Shown: positions 50,848 to 63,592, counted from the first letter of the stretch. The stretch is 64,000 nucleotides of DNA from Roseicella sp. DB1501 (GCF_013112485.1 NZ_JABFHG010000001.1:62001-126000); one strand, 5' to 3'. Program-made: numbers and translations. Notes: a model not told the origin generated them from the sequence alone.

Positions 50848-52208
50848 GCCGGGACCTTGGCGCGGGAGCGGATGGTCTCGGCGAGGCTCGCCACCGTCTC
50901 CTCCACCAGCCGCTCATCTTCCGCCTCGGCCATGACGCGGATCACCGGCTCGGTGCCGCTGGCGCGGATCAGCACCCGCCCGCGCTCGCCGAGCCGCTCC
51001 TCCTGCGCCGCGATCTCCCGCTGCACGGCGGCATCCTTCAGGGGCGAGGAGCCGCTGAAGCGGACATTCACCAGCTTTTGCGGCAGCGGCTGGAAGCGGC
51101 GGCAGACCTGGCTGGCGGGCCGCCGCTCCTCGACCAGCACGGCGAGCACCTGCAGCGCGGCGATGAGGCCGTCCCCGGTGGTGCCGAAATCGGTCATGAT
51201 CATGTGGCCCGACTGCTCGCCGCCGAGGTTGCAGCCGACCTCGCGCATGCGCTCGCCGACATAGCGGTCGCCGACCGCGGTGCGGAGCAGGCCGACGCCG
51301 CGCTCGCGCAGGTAGCGCTCGAGCCCCATGTTCGACATGACGGTGGCGACGACATGGCCGCCGCGCAGCCGCTCCTGCGCCTGCCAGGACCCGGCGATGA
51401 GGGCGAGGATCTGGTCGCCGTCGACGATGTTGCCGGCCTCGTCCACCATCACCAGCCGGTCGGCATCGCCGTCGAGCGCGATGCCGAGATCGGCCCGGCG
51501 CTCTCGCACCACCTCGGCGAGCTTCGCCGGGGCGGTGGAGCCGACGCCGTCATTGATATTGAAGCCGTCCGGCGAGACGCCGACCGGCACCACCTCCGCC
51601 CCCAGCTCCCACAGCACGGTGGGCGCCACCTTGTAGGCGGCGCCATGTGCGCAATCGACCACGATGCGCAGCTTCTCGAGCGTCAGGCCGCGCGGGAAGG
51701 ATTGCTTCGCCGCCTCGATGTAGCGGCCGGGCGCATCCTCCATGCGGCTGGCGCGGCCGAGACGGGCCGGCGGCACCAGGGCGGCGGCGAGGTCGCCCTC
51801 CATCAGCGCCTCGATCTGCATCTCCTGCGCGTCGGAGAGCTTCAGCCCATCCGGGCCGAACAGTTTGATTCCGTTATCCTCGAAGAGGTTGTGCGAGGCG
51901 CTGATCATGACGCCGAGATCGGCGCGCAGGCTGCGCGTCAGCATGGCGATGGCCGGCGTCGGCAGCGGCCCGACCAGGACCACGTCCATGCCGGTGCCGA
52001 TGAAGCCCGCGGTCAGCGCCGGCTCCAGCATGTAGCCGGAGAGGCGCGTGTCCTTGCCGATCACCACGCGGTGGCGATGCGTGCCGCGGTTGAAGATGCG
52101 GCCGGCCGCCTGGCCGAGGCGCAGCGCCGTCGCGGCGTCCATGGGCGCGCGGTTGGCGGTGCCGCGGATGCCGTCGGTGCCGAAGAGGCGGCGGGTGGAT
52201 GCGGTCAT
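50844..52208 (-). CDS. glmM: Phosphoglucosamine mutase
   Basis: 454 residues; converts glucosamine-6-P to glucosamine-1-P for peptidoglycan and LPS. N-terminal [12 protein letters not shown], phospho-Ser in MISASHN (S104), metal loop LDGDADR, sugar loop GGEQSGHMI and phosphate loop [11 protein letters not shown] are all present. Downstream of folP (73 bp) and translationally coupled to thiD. It is the normal neighbour of folP/ftsH in proteobacteria. Confidence 0.96.
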   Translation of the reverse strand: MTASTRRLFGTDGIRGTANRAPMDAATALRLGQAAGRIFNRGTHRHRVVIGKDTRLSGYMLEPALTAGFIGTGMDVVLVGPLPTPAIAMLTRSLRADLGVMISASHNLFEDNGIKLFGPDGLKLSDAQEMQIEALMEGDLAAALVPPARLGRASRMEDAPGRYIEAAKQSFPRGLTLEKLRIVVDCAHGAAYKVAPTVLWELGAEVVPVGVSPDGFNINDGVGSTAPAKLAEVVRERRADLGIALDGDADRLVMVDEAGNIVDGDQILALIAGSWQAQERLRGGHVVATVMSNMGLERYLRERGVGLLRTAVGDRYVGERMREVGCNLGGEQSGHMIMTDFGTTGDGLIAALQVLAVLVEERRPASQVCRRFQPLPQKLVNVRFSGSSPLKDAAVQREIAAQEERLGERGRVLIRASGTEPVIRVMAEAEDERLVEETVASLAETIRSRAKVPA

Positions 52209-52281
52209 GTCGGCCCCATTGCGCGGAAGATCCGATCCCCCAAGTAGCGAAAGCCGGGCCTCCGGTCCATCAAACGGTCCG

Positions 52282-53379
52282 TCAGACCGCCGCCTCCGGC
52301 ACCATGCCCGCCGCCGCGGCCTGCCAGACGGCGAGCGCCTGCACCGTCTCGGCGACATCGTGCACGCGCAGGATGGCGGCGCCGCGGGAGGCGGCGAAGA
52401 GCGCGCCGGCGACGCTCGGCACCGCCCGCCGCCCGGCCTCGGCGATGCCGCTGAGCCGGCCGAGGAAGCGCTTGCGCGAGAGGCCGACCAGGACCGGGCA
52501 GCCGAGCCCGGCGAAGAGCGGCAGGCGCTCGAGCAGCGCCAGGTTGTGCGCCATGGTCTTGCCGAAGCCGATGCCGGGATCGACGGCGATGCGGGCGCGG
52601 GGGATGCCCTCGGCCTCCAGCGCCGCCACCCGCTCGCGCAGGAACCGCGCCACCTCGAGCACGACATCGCCGTAGCGCGCCTCGGCCTGCATGGTCCGTG
52701 GCTCAGTGCCCGGCATGTGCATCAGCACGGTGGGCGCCTCGGCCGCCGCGACCAGGGCGGCGGCCCCGGCATCGTGGCGCAGGGCGGTGACGTCGTTGAC
52801 GATCTCCGCCCCGGCCTCCAGCGCCGCCGCCATGGTCGCGGCGTGCCGGGTGTCGACCGAGACCGGCGCGGCGCGGGCGAGCTCGCGCACCACCGGCAGG
52901 ATGCGGCGGATCTCCTCCTCCGGCGGCACCGGATCGGCGCCCGGCCGGGTGCTCTCGCCGCCGATATCGAGCAGGTCGGCGCCGGCGGCGAGCATGGCAT
53001 GGCCGCGGGCGATGGCAGCTTCGGCATCCGCCGCCGCGCCGCCATCGGAGAAGCTGTCCGGGGTGACGTTGAGGATGCCCATCACCAGCGGCCGGCCGGG
53101 GAGGCGCGGGGCGATACCGGCGAAGTCCGGCGGCCGGCGGGTCAGCGACAGCAGCAGGCTGCGCCAGGCCTCGGGGATGGCCTGGACCGGCAGGATGCCG
53201 ATGCTGCGTCCCTCGGCCAACAGCCGGACCAGGGGGAAGGCCAGAGGCCCGCCCTGCAGGGGCAGGGCGATGCCCTGGGCCAGACAGGCGGAAGCCGCCG
53301 GACCCTGCAACAGGCCCAGCGGCTCGATCCAGCGTTCGGTCATGCTGCGGGCGGCCAGCGGCCCGGATGCGCGCGGCAT
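52282..53379 (-). CDS. folP: Dihydropteroate synthase
   Basis: 365 residues; joins p-aminobenzoate to dihydropterin-PP for folate. Core motifs: [68 protein letters not shown]. An N-terminal extension of about 95 residues precedes the core, compared with about 280-residue enteric FolP. The ATG at 53379 has a GAGG site; ATG 53343 is possible. It sits between ftsH and glmM, the standard context. Confidence 0.94.
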   Translation of the reverse strand: MPRASGPLAARSMTERWIEPLGLLQGPAASACLAQGIALPLQGGPLAFPLVRLLAEGRSIGILPVQAIPEAWRSLLLSLTRRPPDFAGIAPRLPGRPLVMGILNVTPDSFSDGGAAADAEAAIARGHAMLAAGADLLDIGGESTRPGADPVPPEEEIRRILPVVRELARAAPVSVDTRHAATMAAALEAGAEIVNDVTALRHDAGAAALVAAAEAPTVLMHMPGTEPRTMQAEARYGDVVLEVARFLRERVAALEAEGIPRARIAVDPGIGFGKTMAHNLALLERLPLFAGLGCPVLVGLSRKRFLGRLSGIAEAGRRAVPSVAGALFAASRGAAILRVHDVAETVQALAVWQAAAAGMVPEAAV

Positions 53380-53394
53380 CCGGGCCTCAGGGGA

Positions 53395-55317
<1,923 letters not shown>

Positions 55318-55419
55318 CGATTCATATCCTGTTCCCGCCACGGCCCTTGCGGGCCATGATCCCTTGGGCGCCATGCCCGTGAGTCCGCCGGGCAGTAGAT
55401 AGGGAGACATCCCCGGCAA

Positions 55420-56697
55420 TTAATGGGGCACACGAGCTCGCCATTCGGCTCCCCCGGTCACCGGTCCGGCACACGGGTCGAGATGCATGGGGAATTCGGC
55501 GCAGCATTCGGCGTCAGGATAGCCGAGACAAGGCACGGCGACCAGCATGCCGTTCCGGCGGATGGCCGGCAGGGTGGCGAGGACCAGGGCGGGCAGGCCG
55601 GGCGCCTGCCGCCGCAGCCGCGCCGCCTCGGCGCCGAGGGCGCCCAGCAGGCAGCCGGGCCGCCCCGCGGCGAGCAGGCGGAAGCGCCCGTCCCAGCGCG
55701 CCTCGGCCACCGCCGCGACGGGCGGCGCCACCGCCGCCGATTCGCGCGCCAGCAGCCAGCCGCCCCGCCAGCGCCCGAGGACCGCGCCGCCGAGCGTCCC
55801 GACGCCCCGCCGGCGGAGCGCGGCAACCGCCGCCCGCGGCGGTGGGAAGGCGCCGCCGCCGACCAGGCGCAACAGCGCGCCGAGGGCGGCATCGGCCAGC
55901 GCATCCTCGCCGAGCGCCGCCGGGTCGATCTCGGCATGGCCGGTCGGCAGCAGCCGCGCCGCACGGGCGAGCCGCCCGGCCAGCGCCCCCTCCCCGCGCC
56001 CCCGCCGCGCCGCGAATCCGGCCGCCGCCCCGGCCAGGGCCTCGACCGCCGGACCGGTGCCCGCGGGATCGCCGAGCGCCAGGCGCAGGGCGACGCGGCC
56101 GAAGCGCGGATCGGCATTGCTCGGGTCGCGCACCGGCGCGAGCCCGGCCGCCCGCACCACCGCCTCCAGCCGCGCCGGCGGCTGGCCGAGCAGCGGCCGC
56201 AGCAGCAGCGCCTCCGGCGCCGCACGCAGCGCCGCCATGGCGGCGAGCCCCGCCGCGCCGCTCCCCCGCAGCGCCCGCAGCAGCAGGGTCTCGGCCTGGT
56301 CGGCCCGGTGATGGCCGAGCAGCAGCCAGGGCGTGCCAGCCTCGCCGCAGGCCTGCAGCAGGGCGGCATGGCGGGCGGCGCGGGCCCGCGCCTGCAGCGC
56401 CGCGCCGCCGCCGAGGCCGAGCGGCAGGATGCGGGCGGTGATGCCGCGCCGGGCGAGCTGCGCCGCGACGCCGGCCGCCTCGGCGGCGCTCTCCGGCCGC
56501 AGCCCGTGATCGACGATGAGCGCCAGCAGGCCGCCGCCGCGCGCCCTGGCCCAGGCATCGGCAAGCAGGGCGAGGGCCAGGCTGTGCGGCCCGCCGGAGA
56601 CGCCGGCGGCGAGGCGCGGCGCTGGACCGAAGGGGCCGAGCGGCGCCATCAGCCCGGCGAATTCCGCCGGCCCGATCGGTGTCTCAGCCCCGCCCAT
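55420..56697 (-). CDS. tilS: tRNA(Ile)-lysidine synthase
   Basis: A 425-residue N-type ATP pyrophosphatase that changes C34 of tRNA-Ile(CAU) to lysidine so that it reads AUA. The P-loop variant is AGVSGGPHSLALALLA, with SGGPHS for the usual SGGxDS. Further motifs: IVDHGLRPES, LLLGHHRADQAETLLLRALRGSG, RPLL. The C-terminal half is poorly conserved as is usual. Located between cpoB and ftsH, its standard alphaproteobacterial position. The His in place of Asp in the P-loop is worth checking. Confidence 0.9.
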   Translation of the reverse strand: MGGAETPIGPAEFAGLMAPLGPFGPAPRLAAGVSGGPHSLALALLADAWARARGGGLLALIVDHGLRPESAAEAAGVAAQLARRGITARILPLGLGGGAALQARARAARHAALLQACGEAGTPWLLLGHHRADQAETLLLRALRGSGAAGLAAMAALRAAPEALLLRPLLGQPPARLEAVVRAAGLAPVRDPSNADPRFGRVALRLALGDPAGTGPAVEALAGAAAGFAARRGRGEGALAGRLARAARLLPTGHAEIDPAALGEDALADAALGALLRLVGGGAFPPPRAAVAALRRRGVGTLGGAVLGRWRGGWLLARESAAVAPPVAAVAEARWDGRFRLLAAGRPGCLLGALGAEAARLRRQAPGLPALVLATLPAIRRNGMLVAVPCLGYPDAECCAEFPMHLDPCAGPVTGGAEWRARVPH

Positions 56698-56732
56698 GGC
56701 GCGGCGGCGTCACGGCGCGGCGGGTCCCGGCC

Positions 56733-57608
56733 TCACCGGCAGCCGGCCCGCTGCCGCCCGGCCTCAAGCCGCTCCTTCAGGGGGCCGCGGAGCTGCGGAT
56801 GCTCGCTCTGCACCAGAGCGAAGGCATCGCAGGCCTCGCGCTTCTGGTTGAGGTTGGCGAGCGCGCTGCCGAAGCCGATCAGCGCCTCGGCGGCGCGGCT
56901 GCCCTTCTGGTTGGCCTTGTAGGCCTCGCCATAGGCGACGGCCGCGTCCTGCCAATTGCGCTGGCCGTATTCCGCATCAGCGAGCAGCAGCCGCGCGTCA
57001 TAGCTGCGCGGACTGCCGCGGGCGGCGAGCACCTCCTTCGCCGCGGCCTCGGCGGCGGCGTAGTCGCGCCGGCTGAGCGCCGCCTGGCCCTCGGCCAGGG
57101 CCCGCTCCGGCGTCCGCGCCGCGGCGGCCGGGGCGCTCGCCGCGGCGCCGCCGGCCACCGGCGGCAGCGACTGCGCCGGGCTCGGGCTGCGCGGCGGCGG
57201 CGCGGCGGCGGCGGGCGCCGATCGTGGCGCGCCGCCCTCGACCTGCTGCAGCCGATAATCGAGGTCGCCCTGCAGCTTCTCCACCTGCTGCATCAGGGTG
57301 CGGTTCTGGTACTCCGCCTGGTCGAGCCGCCCGCGCAGCCGGCGCGTCTCCTCCTCCAGCGTCGAGACGCGATCCAGCAGCGCCCCGACCAGCTCGCCCT
57401 GCGGCGCGCCCGGCGCCGCCCCGCGCGGCATCGGCGCCGGGATCGCGGCCGCCCCGCCGCCGCGGCGCAGCTGATCGAGCTCCTGCCGCAATTGCAGGAT
57501 CTGGTTCTGCAGGTAGATCCCCTCGCGGCTCTCGGCCTGCGCCCAGGCCTGGGAGCCGGGCAGCAGCAGCGGCGTGGCGAGGAGGAGAGCAGCCAGGGCG
57601 CGTCGCAT
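56733..57608 (-). CDS. cpoB: Tol-Pal accessory protein CpoB (YbgF)
   Basis: 291 residues: signal peptide MRRALAALLLATPLLLPGSQAWAQ, coiled coil (about 30-105, with LQNQILQLRQELDQLRR and VSTLEEETRRLRGRLDQAEYQNRTL), Pro/Ala linker, then C-terminal TPRs (about 165-285, AEGQAALSRRDYAAAEAAAKEVL, YGQRNWQDAAVAYGEAYKANQ). CpoB couples Tol-driven constriction to peptidoglycan synthesis. The ATG follows a GGAG site. It is separated from pal by almost 500 bp of repeats, which is unusual. Confidence 0.9.
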   Translation of the reverse strand: MRRALAALLLATPLLLPGSQAWAQAESREGIYLQNQILQLRQELDQLRRGGGAAAIPAPMPRGAAPGAPQGELVGALLDRVSTLEEETRRLRGRLDQAEYQNRTLMQQVEKLQGDLDYRLQQVEGGAPRSAPAAAAPPPRSPSPAQSLPPVAGGAAASAPAAAARTPERALAEGQAALSRRDYAAAEAAAKEVLAARGSPRSYDARLLLADAEYGQRNWQDAAVAYGEAYKANQKGSRAAEALIGFGSALANLNQKREACDAFALVQSEHPQLRGPLKERLEAGRQRAGCR

Positions 57609-57706
57609 CGATTCTCCGATCGGGCTCATGGCGGAAGGGCGGGGCCGAGGCATGACGGATGGCATGGCGCGGCCCCGCACGCCGCCGGTGCCGGGTATGC
57701 CGGGTT

Positions 57707-57750
57707 GTAGAGCGTGATCGCCTGCGGTGGAATCACCGAAACATGTGATT
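57707..57750. repeat. Interspersed repeat, family A, partial variant A6
   Basis: GTAGAGCGTGATCGCCTG, then GGTGGAATCACCG, resembles the CTAGAG end of family A with altered arms; the rest is missing. It lies about 100 bp upstream of cpoB. Together with B4 and A4 it fills the gene-free 57609-58103; nothing else is recognisable there. Confidence 0.55.
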
Positions 57751-57901
57751 TGCACGGCCGGCCAATGGCTTAGGGCCCGGTCGGCCGAAGCGGGACCAGC
57801 GCTTCGAACCGAGTGGCGGCGCCCGGGATGCGTCGCTCCGATGCGGCCGCGGCATCGCCCGATGGCATGATGCGCCTATCGAAACCGCCGCTGCCCGTTG
57901 T

Positions 57902-57998
57902 CCTGCCGCGGCTTCGCCGCGGCAGGCTGTGCGGATCCCGAGGCAGGAGGGACGCCACGGCCCCTCCACAAAGCCGCTGCGCGTCTTCGTGGGGAATT
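57902..57998. repeat. Interspersed repeat, family B, copy B4 (inverted)
   Basis: CCTGCCGCGGC (57902-57912) with GCCGCGGCAGG (57916-57926) around TTC, followed by the reversed CCCCTCCACAAAGCC / GGGG hairpin near 57961-57994. It is the inverse orientation of B1-B3, downstream of pal. Confidence 0.75.
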
Positions 57999-58000
57999 CC

Positions 58001-58106
58001 CTAAACCATGATCCGCTCACACAGGGTCGCGGATCATGGTCGAGGCCGTTGCTTGAGCGCGTGAGTCACGCTTTTCGGTGAGTCCACCTCAAGCGGTCAC
58101 GCTCTA
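58001..58106. repeat. Interspersed repeat, family A, copy A4
   Basis: A full 106-bp element beginning CTAAACCATGATCCG and ending CACGCTCTAG. The last CTA (58104-58106) is the complement of the pal TAG stop codon. It separates pal from cpoB within the Tol-Pal operon. Confidence 0.85.
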
Positions 58107-58583
58107 GCGGACGACCGTCACCGCGCGGCGGTTCTGCGCCCAGGCATCCTCGTTCGAGCCCAGCGCCGCCGGACGGTCCTTGCCGTAGGAGATGGTGGAG
58201 ATCCGGCCGCCGGCCACGCCGCCCGCGACCAGCGCGTCGCGCGCCGCATTCGCCCGGCGCTGGCCGAGGGCGAGGTTGTACTCCCGCGTGCCGCGCTCGT
58301 CGGTATGGCCCTCGACGGTGACGGTGACAGAGGGGTTGCTGCCGAGCCAGCTCGCCTGGCGCTGCAGGGTCGAGCGCTGATCGGCGCGGATCGCGCTGCT
58401 GTCGTAATCGAAGAAGACGCGATCGCTGCCCGCCTGGGCGATCAGATCCTCCTGGCTGCCCGGCTGGATCGTGCTGGCCGTGGTCGCCGCGCCAGTGCCG
58501 GTCGCGGCCGAATCCTTCGAGGATTCGCAGGCCGCGAGCAGAGCAACTGCGGCGAAGGCGCCGAGCAGCTTGGTGTTGGTCAT
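58104..58583 (-). CDS. pal: Peptidoglycan-associated lipoprotein Pal
   Basis: A 159-residue outer-membrane lipoprotein. Lipobox LAAC with lipidated Cys about 19, then the OmpA-C domain (FFDYDSSAIRADQRSTLQRQASWL, VEGHTDERGTREYNLALGQRRANAARDAL) with the peptidoglycan-binding Asp and Arg. It anchors the outer membrane to the wall and partners TolB. GGAAGG site before ATG. Its TAG stop lies in repeat A4. Confidence 0.96.
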   Translation of the reverse strand: MTNTKLLGAFAAVALLAACESSKDSAATGTGAATTASTIQPGSQEDLIAQAGSDRVFFDYDSSAIRADQRSTLQRQASWLGSNPSVTVTVEGHTDERGTREYNLALGQRRANAARDALVAGGVAGGRISTISYGKDRPAALGSNEDAWAQNRRAVTVVR

Positions 58584-58732
58584 CCCTCTGGTCCTTCCGA
58601 TGAAGCAGCACTCGGCTGCGGAACATCCACCGGCGCCGTTACAACTCGCAGTCGAGACGGTCAAGGATATCCATCCTGGAACGAAGGGGCTCGCAGCAAA
58701 GGGATAAGCGGCGGCCAGCCCCCCGCCCCCGC

Positions 58733-60109
58733 TCACGACAGCAGGGGCGACCAGGCCGGGTCCGAGGCGTCGGTCGGGGTGAGGATCTGGCGCTCGTTAA
58801 AGCCGGCGACGTCGATCGAAGCGAGGCGCGAGGAATAGCCGCTGCCCCGGGCGTCGCGGGCCGGCGATTCGCGGAAGAACATCATCACCCGGCCGTTCGG
58901 CGCGAAGGTCGGGCCCTCCATGCCCCAGCCCTCGGTGAGGATCCGCTCGCCCGAGCCGTCCGGCCGCATCACCCCGATGCCGAACTGCCCCCCCGCCCCG
59001 CCGAAGCGGGTGAAGGCGATGAGGTCGCCGCGCGGCGACCAGACCGGCGTCGCATAGCGGCCACGGCCGAAGGAGATGCGGCGGATGCCGCCGCCATCGG
59101 CCGACATGACGTAGAGCTGCTGATCGCCGCCGCGATCGGAGTTGAAGACGATCTGGCTGCCATCGGGCGAGAAGCAGGGCGAGACGTCGAGCCCGCCGCC
59201 CGAGGTGAGCTGCCGCTCCCGCCGCGAGCCGAGATCGACCACGTAGATGTTCGCGTCGTTGCCGCGGGTGGCGGAGAGCACCACGCTGCGCCCGTCCGGG
59301 CTGAAGCGCGGCGAGAGGGTCATGCCGGGGAAATTCCCCAGCGGCTCCGGCCGCCCGCCATCGAGGTTGAACAGATAGACCTTCGGCTCGCCGCGCGCAT
59401 AAGACATGAAGGCGATCTGCTGCGCGTTCGGGTGGAAGCGCGGCGTCAGCGCGGCGGAGGAGCCATCGGTCAGGAAGCGGTGGTTCTCCCCGTCCTGGTC
59501 CATGATGGCGAGGCGCCGGGTGCGGCGGTCGCGCGGGCCGGTCTCGGCCACATAGACCACGCGGGTGTCGAAATACCCTTTCTCGCCGAGCAGCCGCTCA
59601 TAGATCACGTCCGAGATCAGATGCGCGATGCGGCGCCAATTGGCGGCCGGGGCGGTGAAGGCAGTGCCCTGGATCTGCTGCTCCGGCAGCACGTCCCAGA
59701 GCCGGAACTCGACGCGCACCCGGTCGCTGCCGGCATCGACCCGGCCGGTGACCAGCGCCTGGGCGCCGATCACGCGCCAGTCCTGGAAGCGCGGCACCGC
59801 CGCCGCCACCTCGGCGGTCTGGATGAAGGCGGCGCGGTCCACCGGGCGGAATAGGCCGCAATTCTTCAGGTTGTTGACCACCACGCGGGCGATGTCGCGG
59901 CCGACGCGCTGGCCGTCGCCGCTGCCGGCGAAATCCGGCACGGCAATCGGGATCGGATCGGTGCGGGCGCGGGTGATGTCGACGACCGAGCTCTGCGCCC
60001 GGGCCTGGCTGCCGAGGCCGCCGATCGCCGGCAGGCCGAGGGCCAGGCCGCCGAACAGCGCGGCCCGGCGCGTGAGGAAGCCCGCCATCGCCTTCTCGTC
60101 CGGGGTCAT
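58733..60109 (-). CDS. tolB: Tol-Pal periplasmic protein TolB
   Basis: 458 residues: signal segment with RR ([20 protein letters not shown]), N-terminal TolB domain ([25 protein letters not shown]), then a six-bladed beta-propeller with repeated SPDG-type motifs ([42 protein letters not shown]). It binds Pal. AGGAGG site before ATG 60109. The twin-Arg start suggests possible Tat export; 149 bp separate it from pal. Confidence 0.95.
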   Translation of the reverse strand: MTPDEKAMAGFLTRRAALFGGLALGLPAIGGLGSQARAQSSVVDITRARTDPIPIAVPDFAGSGDGQRVGRDIARVVVNNLKNCGLFRPVDRAAFIQTAEVAAAVPRFQDWRVIGAQALVTGRVDAGSDRVRVEFRLWDVLPEQQIQGTAFTAPAANWRRIAHLISDVIYERLLGEKGYFDTRVVYVAETGPRDRRTRRLAIMDQDGENHRFLTDGSSAALTPRFHPNAQQIAFMSYARGEPKVYLFNLDGGRPEPLGNFPGMTLSPRFSPDGRSVVLSATRGNDANIYVVDLGSRRERQLTSGGGLDVSPCFSPDGSQIVFNSDRGGDQQLYVMSADGGGIRRISFGRGRYATPVWSPRGDLIAFTRFGGAGGQFGIGVMRPDGSGERILTEGWGMEGPTFAPNGRVMMFFRESPARDARGSGYSSRLASIDVAGFNERQILTPTDASDPAWSPLLS

Positions 60110-60176
60110 GCGTATCCTCCTGAAGATGTGGCGCGAGGGCGGCCGGCGGGCCGCCGCGATGCAAGGGCACGGCGGG

Positions 60177-61403
60177 TCAGCGCAGGCCGAGGTCGCGCGG
60201 GTTGAAACGGAAGATGGTGTCGCGCAGCGCCGCCAGCCGCTCCCGCGGCAGCGGCAAGGGGTTGCATTTCGGGTCGAGCAGCGCCCGCCGCGCCGCCTCG
60301 TAGACCGAGCGGGCCCGCGGGTCGCTCGGCGGCGATCCATTGGCACGGACGTTGCGGACCACGCCGCCGGCATCGACATCGACGCGGAGTTCGACGACGA
60401 CGCTGTTGATGCCGAGCCCGCCGCCATCGACCGACCAGCACTCGCTGATCTTGTCGGCGAGCCCGGCCTTCTCCCCGGCGGAGAGCGTCGCCGTGCCGGT
60501 CGGCGCGCCGCCGCCCTGCTGCGGGGTGCCGGCGGCCGGGCTCGGCTTGCCGGTCGGCGGCCGGTTCTGCTGCGCCGACTGCATCAGCTTGTCGAGCGTG
60601 TTGAGCACGCTGCGGCTGTCCGCCTGCGGCTTCTGGACCGGCGGCGTCCGGCCGGTGCCGGCCTCCTTGCTCGGCTGCGGCGGCGTCGGGGCGGGCGGGC
60701 GCGGCACCGTGGCCTCGGGCCGCGCGGGGGCCGGGGTGGGGCTCGGCTTCTCGGCCTTCTCCGGCTTCGCCTCGGCCACCTGCTGCGGCTTCGGCGCCGG
60801 CTTCTCGGTGGGCTTCTCCGGCTTTTCCACCTTCTCGGGCTTGTCCGGCTTCTCCGCCTTTTCCGGCCGCGTCTCGGCGACCGGCCTGGGCGGCGCCGGC
60901 ACCGGGATGGGCGGCGGCGGCAGGGGCAGCGGGCTCGGCGTCGGCTCGGGCGGCGGCGCCGGGCGCGGCTTCGCCTCCGCCACCTGCTGCGGCGGCTTCG
61001 GCGCCGGCTCGGGCGGCGGGGCGCTCGGCTTCGGCAGGGCCTGCGGCGCCGGGGCCGGGATGGGCGCCTGCGGCGCCGGGGCCGGGATGGGCGCCGGCGG
61101 CGGCGGGGGTGGCGGCGGCGGCGGGCTCGGCACCGCATCGGCCACCGTCGTCTCGCCCGGCGGCTCCGGCCGGGCCGGCTGGGTCACGCTCGGCGGCCCG
61201 GCGACCGGCGCCGGCTGCTCGCCCTGGGCCAGTTGCGGCGCCGTGACCACCTCCACCGCGATCGCCTCCTCCTGTGGTTCCTGCAACGGCCGCGGCAGGC
61301 CGAAGACGAGGCCGAGCACCAGCAGCGCGACATGCAGCGCCGCCGATACCAGACCCCAGAACCGCATTCCCCTCGGCGGCATTGCCGCGCCCCCCGGCGC
61401 CAT
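60177..61403 (-). CDS. tolA: TolA (cell-envelope integrity, TonB-like C-terminus)
   Basis: About 408 residues: one N-terminal TM helix ([20 protein letters not shown]), a very long Pro/Ala/Lys/Glu linker (about 40-300) with internal PIPAPAPQA and EKPEKPT repeats, and a C-terminal TolA/TonB domain ([33 protein letters not shown]). It transmits proton-motive energy from TolQR to Pal. The start is unsure: ATGs at 61403, 61382 and 61367 all lack a well-spaced ribosome site. A repeat-bearing 346-bp gap separates it from tolR. Confidence 0.92.
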   Translation of the reverse strand: MAPGGAAMPPRGMRFWGLVSAALHVALLVLGLVFGLPRPLQEPQEEAIAVEVVTAPQLAQGEQPAPVAGPPSVTQPARPEPPGETTVADAVPSPPPPPPPPPPAPIPAPAPQAPIPAPAPQALPKPSAPPPEPAPKPPQQVAEAKPRPAPPPEPTPSPLPLPPPPIPVPAPPRPVAETRPEKAEKPDKPEKVEKPEKPTEKPAPKPQQVAEAKPEKAEKPSPTPAPARPEATVPRPPAPTPPQPSKEAGTGRTPPVQKPQADSRSVLNTLDKLMQSAQQNRPPTGKPSPAAGTPQQGGGAPTGTATLSAGEKAGLADKISECWSVDGGGLGINSVVVELRVDVDAGGVVRNVRANGSPPSDPRARSVYEAARRALLDPKCNPLPLPRERLAALRDTIFRFNPRDLGLR

Positions 61404-61647
61404 ATCCAATCCACGCAATCCTGGTTATCCGATCAGCCCGCCGGTCCGCGGCGGCCCGCGCCCGGCGGGACTCGCCACGAGGCCGGCGCCTCGCCGGAGC
61501 GGGGTCCGCGGCCCTTCAGCCATGGAAGCCGCTCCGATCTATTGACCGCGCCTCACCATGGTGGGGGTGCCACGGATGGAAGCCGCGATCCGCCCCCGGC
61601 GCCCCGGTCCTGCCGATCCGCGGCACGTGGCGGAGGGTGCGGGTGCC

Positions 61648-61749
61648 CTAGACGATGATCCGCCCACACAGGTTCGCGGACCATGATCTAGCGCGTTGTT
61701 TGGTCGCGTGATTCGCGCCTTCGGTGAGTCCACCTCAGGCGATCACGCT

Positions 61750-61752
<3 letters not shown>
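61648..61752. repeat. Interspersed repeat, family A, copy A5
   Basis: Element beginning CTAGACGATGATCCGC and ending CACGCTCTAG; the hairpin arms carry a few changes from A1/A3/A4. Its last CTA (61750-61752) is the complement of the tolR TAG stop. It lies between tolR and tolA. The remaining 61404-61647 of this gap has no gene or clear signal. Confidence 0.8.
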
Positions 61753-62268
<516 letters not shown>

Positions 62269-62272
62269 GGCG

Positions 62273-63028
62273 CTACTCCGCGACGGGCGCTGCGCTGCGC
62301 GCCGGATCGCCGATGGCGCTCTCGGTCTGGCGCGAGAGGATGGCGCCGAACTCTGCGGCGAAACCCTCGAGCCGGCCCGCGAAGCGCGCCAGGTCGGTGT
62401 TGATCTTGTTGTAGGCGAGCACCGCCGGGATGGCGGCGACGAGGCCGATCGCGGTGGCGAAGAGCGCCTCGGCGATGCCCGGCGCCACCACGGCGAGGTT
62501 GGTGTTCTGCATGCCGGCGATGGCGGCGAAGCTGTTCATGATGCCCCAGACCGTGCCGAAGAGGCCGACGAAGGGCCCGACCGAGCCGACCGAGGCGAGG
62601 AAGACCATCCAGCGCTCCAGCCGCTCCATCTCCCGCTGCACGGTGACGGCCATGGTGCGGTCGATCCGCTCCTTCAGCCCGGCGGCGACGAGGTCGGAGC
62701 CACCGAGCCGCTGGGCGCCGCGGCGCCATTCCCGCATGGCGGTGACGAAGACCGCGGCCATGGGGTGGGAGGGCCGGTCGCCCTCCTTCCGGTAGAGGTC
62801 GTCCAGGCTGCCGCCGGACCAGAAGGCATCCTCGAAGGCATCCGCCGCGCGGTTCACCCGGCGCAGGCTCGTCACCTTCTCGAAGACGATGGCCCAGACC
62901 CAGACGCTGGCGAGCAGCAGGCCGAGCATGACCAGCTTCACGACCCAGTCCGCCTGCACGAACAGGCCCCAGAGCGACAGGTCGTGCATCGCTGCACCCA
63001 GATCCGTCGCGGTCACGCTGCGATCCAC
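62273..63028 (-). CDS. tolQ: TolQ (ExbB/MotA family proton-channel subunit)
   Basis: 251 residues with three TM helices: the first near 30-50 (VVKLVMLGLLLASVWVWAIVFEK), then the pair in VFLASVGSVGPFVGLFGTVWGIMNSF and GIAEALFATAIGLVAAIPAVLAYN. These form the Tol proton channel. A GTG start at 63028 with GGAG about 8 nt upstream gives the usual alphaproteobacterial length; ATG 62989 (MHDLSLW) is the alternative. First of the Tol genes after ybgC. Confidence 0.95.
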   Translation of the reverse strand: MDRSVTATDLGAAMHDLSLWGLFVQADWVVKLVMLGLLLASVWVWAIVFEKVTSLRRVNRAADAFEDAFWSGGSLDDLYRKEGDRPSHPMAAVFVTAMREWRRGAQRLGGSDLVAAGLKERIDRTMAVTVQREMERLERWMVFLASVGSVGPFVGLFGTVWGIMNSFAAIAGMQNTNLAVVAPGIAEALFATAIGLVAAIPAVLAYNKINTDLARFAGRLEGFAAEFGAILSRQTESAIGDPARSAAPVAE

Positions 63029-63079
63029 CGCATCACTCCATCCGCTGCGGCGGCCAATCCCCCCGACCGGCCGACCCGC

Positions 63080-63592
63080 CTAATCCGCCGTCTCCGCCCG
63101 CCTCCGGGCCATCCCCCCAGGATCACGGGCCGCCGCCGCCTCCAGCGCCGAGCGCCAGGGCTCGGGGATGCGCCGCGGCCGCAACCCGTCTCGGTCGATG
63201 CAGGCCAGCTCGACCCGCAGCGCCGCCAGCGGTCCCGCCACCGCATCCGGCTCCCCATCCGCCACCACCCGCTGGTCCAGCAGCAGGGTGACACCCCGGA
63301 CGGAAACCACCCTGGTTTCAACCACGACTGCGTCATCGAGCCTGGCGGGCCGCCAATACTCCACTTCAATGCGCCGCACCACGAGTATCGAATGGTGACC
63401 TTCCATGAGCATCTGATGCGGCAAGCCCATGGCGCGCAACGATTCCGTCCGGGCCCGCTCCGCCCAGCGCAAGTAGTTGGCGTGATAGGCCATCCCGCCC
63501 GCATCGGTGTCCTCGAAATAGACCCGGAGCGGCCAGCGATGCGCCGGCGCGTCCGGCGCCTGGCGCAGGCCCGGCCGCGCCGCGCGGCTCAC
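63080..63592 (-). CDS. ybgC: Tol-Pal-associated acyl-CoA thioesterase YbgC
   Basis: A 170-residue hot-dog fold thioesterase. The catalytic Asp motif [25 protein letters not shown] is near residues 24-48, followed by the [16 protein letters not shown] strand. It hydrolyses short or long acyl-CoA/ACP and is always tied to the tol cluster. GTG start overlaps the ruvB stop (GTGA). The C-terminus is about 30 residues longer than enteric YbgC. Confidence 0.94.
   Translation of the reverse strand: MSRAARPGLRQAPDAPAHRWPLRVYFEDTDAGGMAYHANYLRWAERARTESLRAMGLPHQMLMEGHHSILVVRRIEVEYWRPARLDDAVVVETRVVSVRGVTLLLDQRVVADGEPDAVAGPLAALRVELACIDRDGLRPRRIPEPWRSALEAAAARDPGGMARRRAETAD

Noticed and set aside
60177-61403. 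Calling the TolA-position protein TonB
   Set aside because: It has a TonB-like C-terminus and Pro-rich linker, but its place between tolR and tolB and the Cys-bearing TolA-type domain make TolA the better name.
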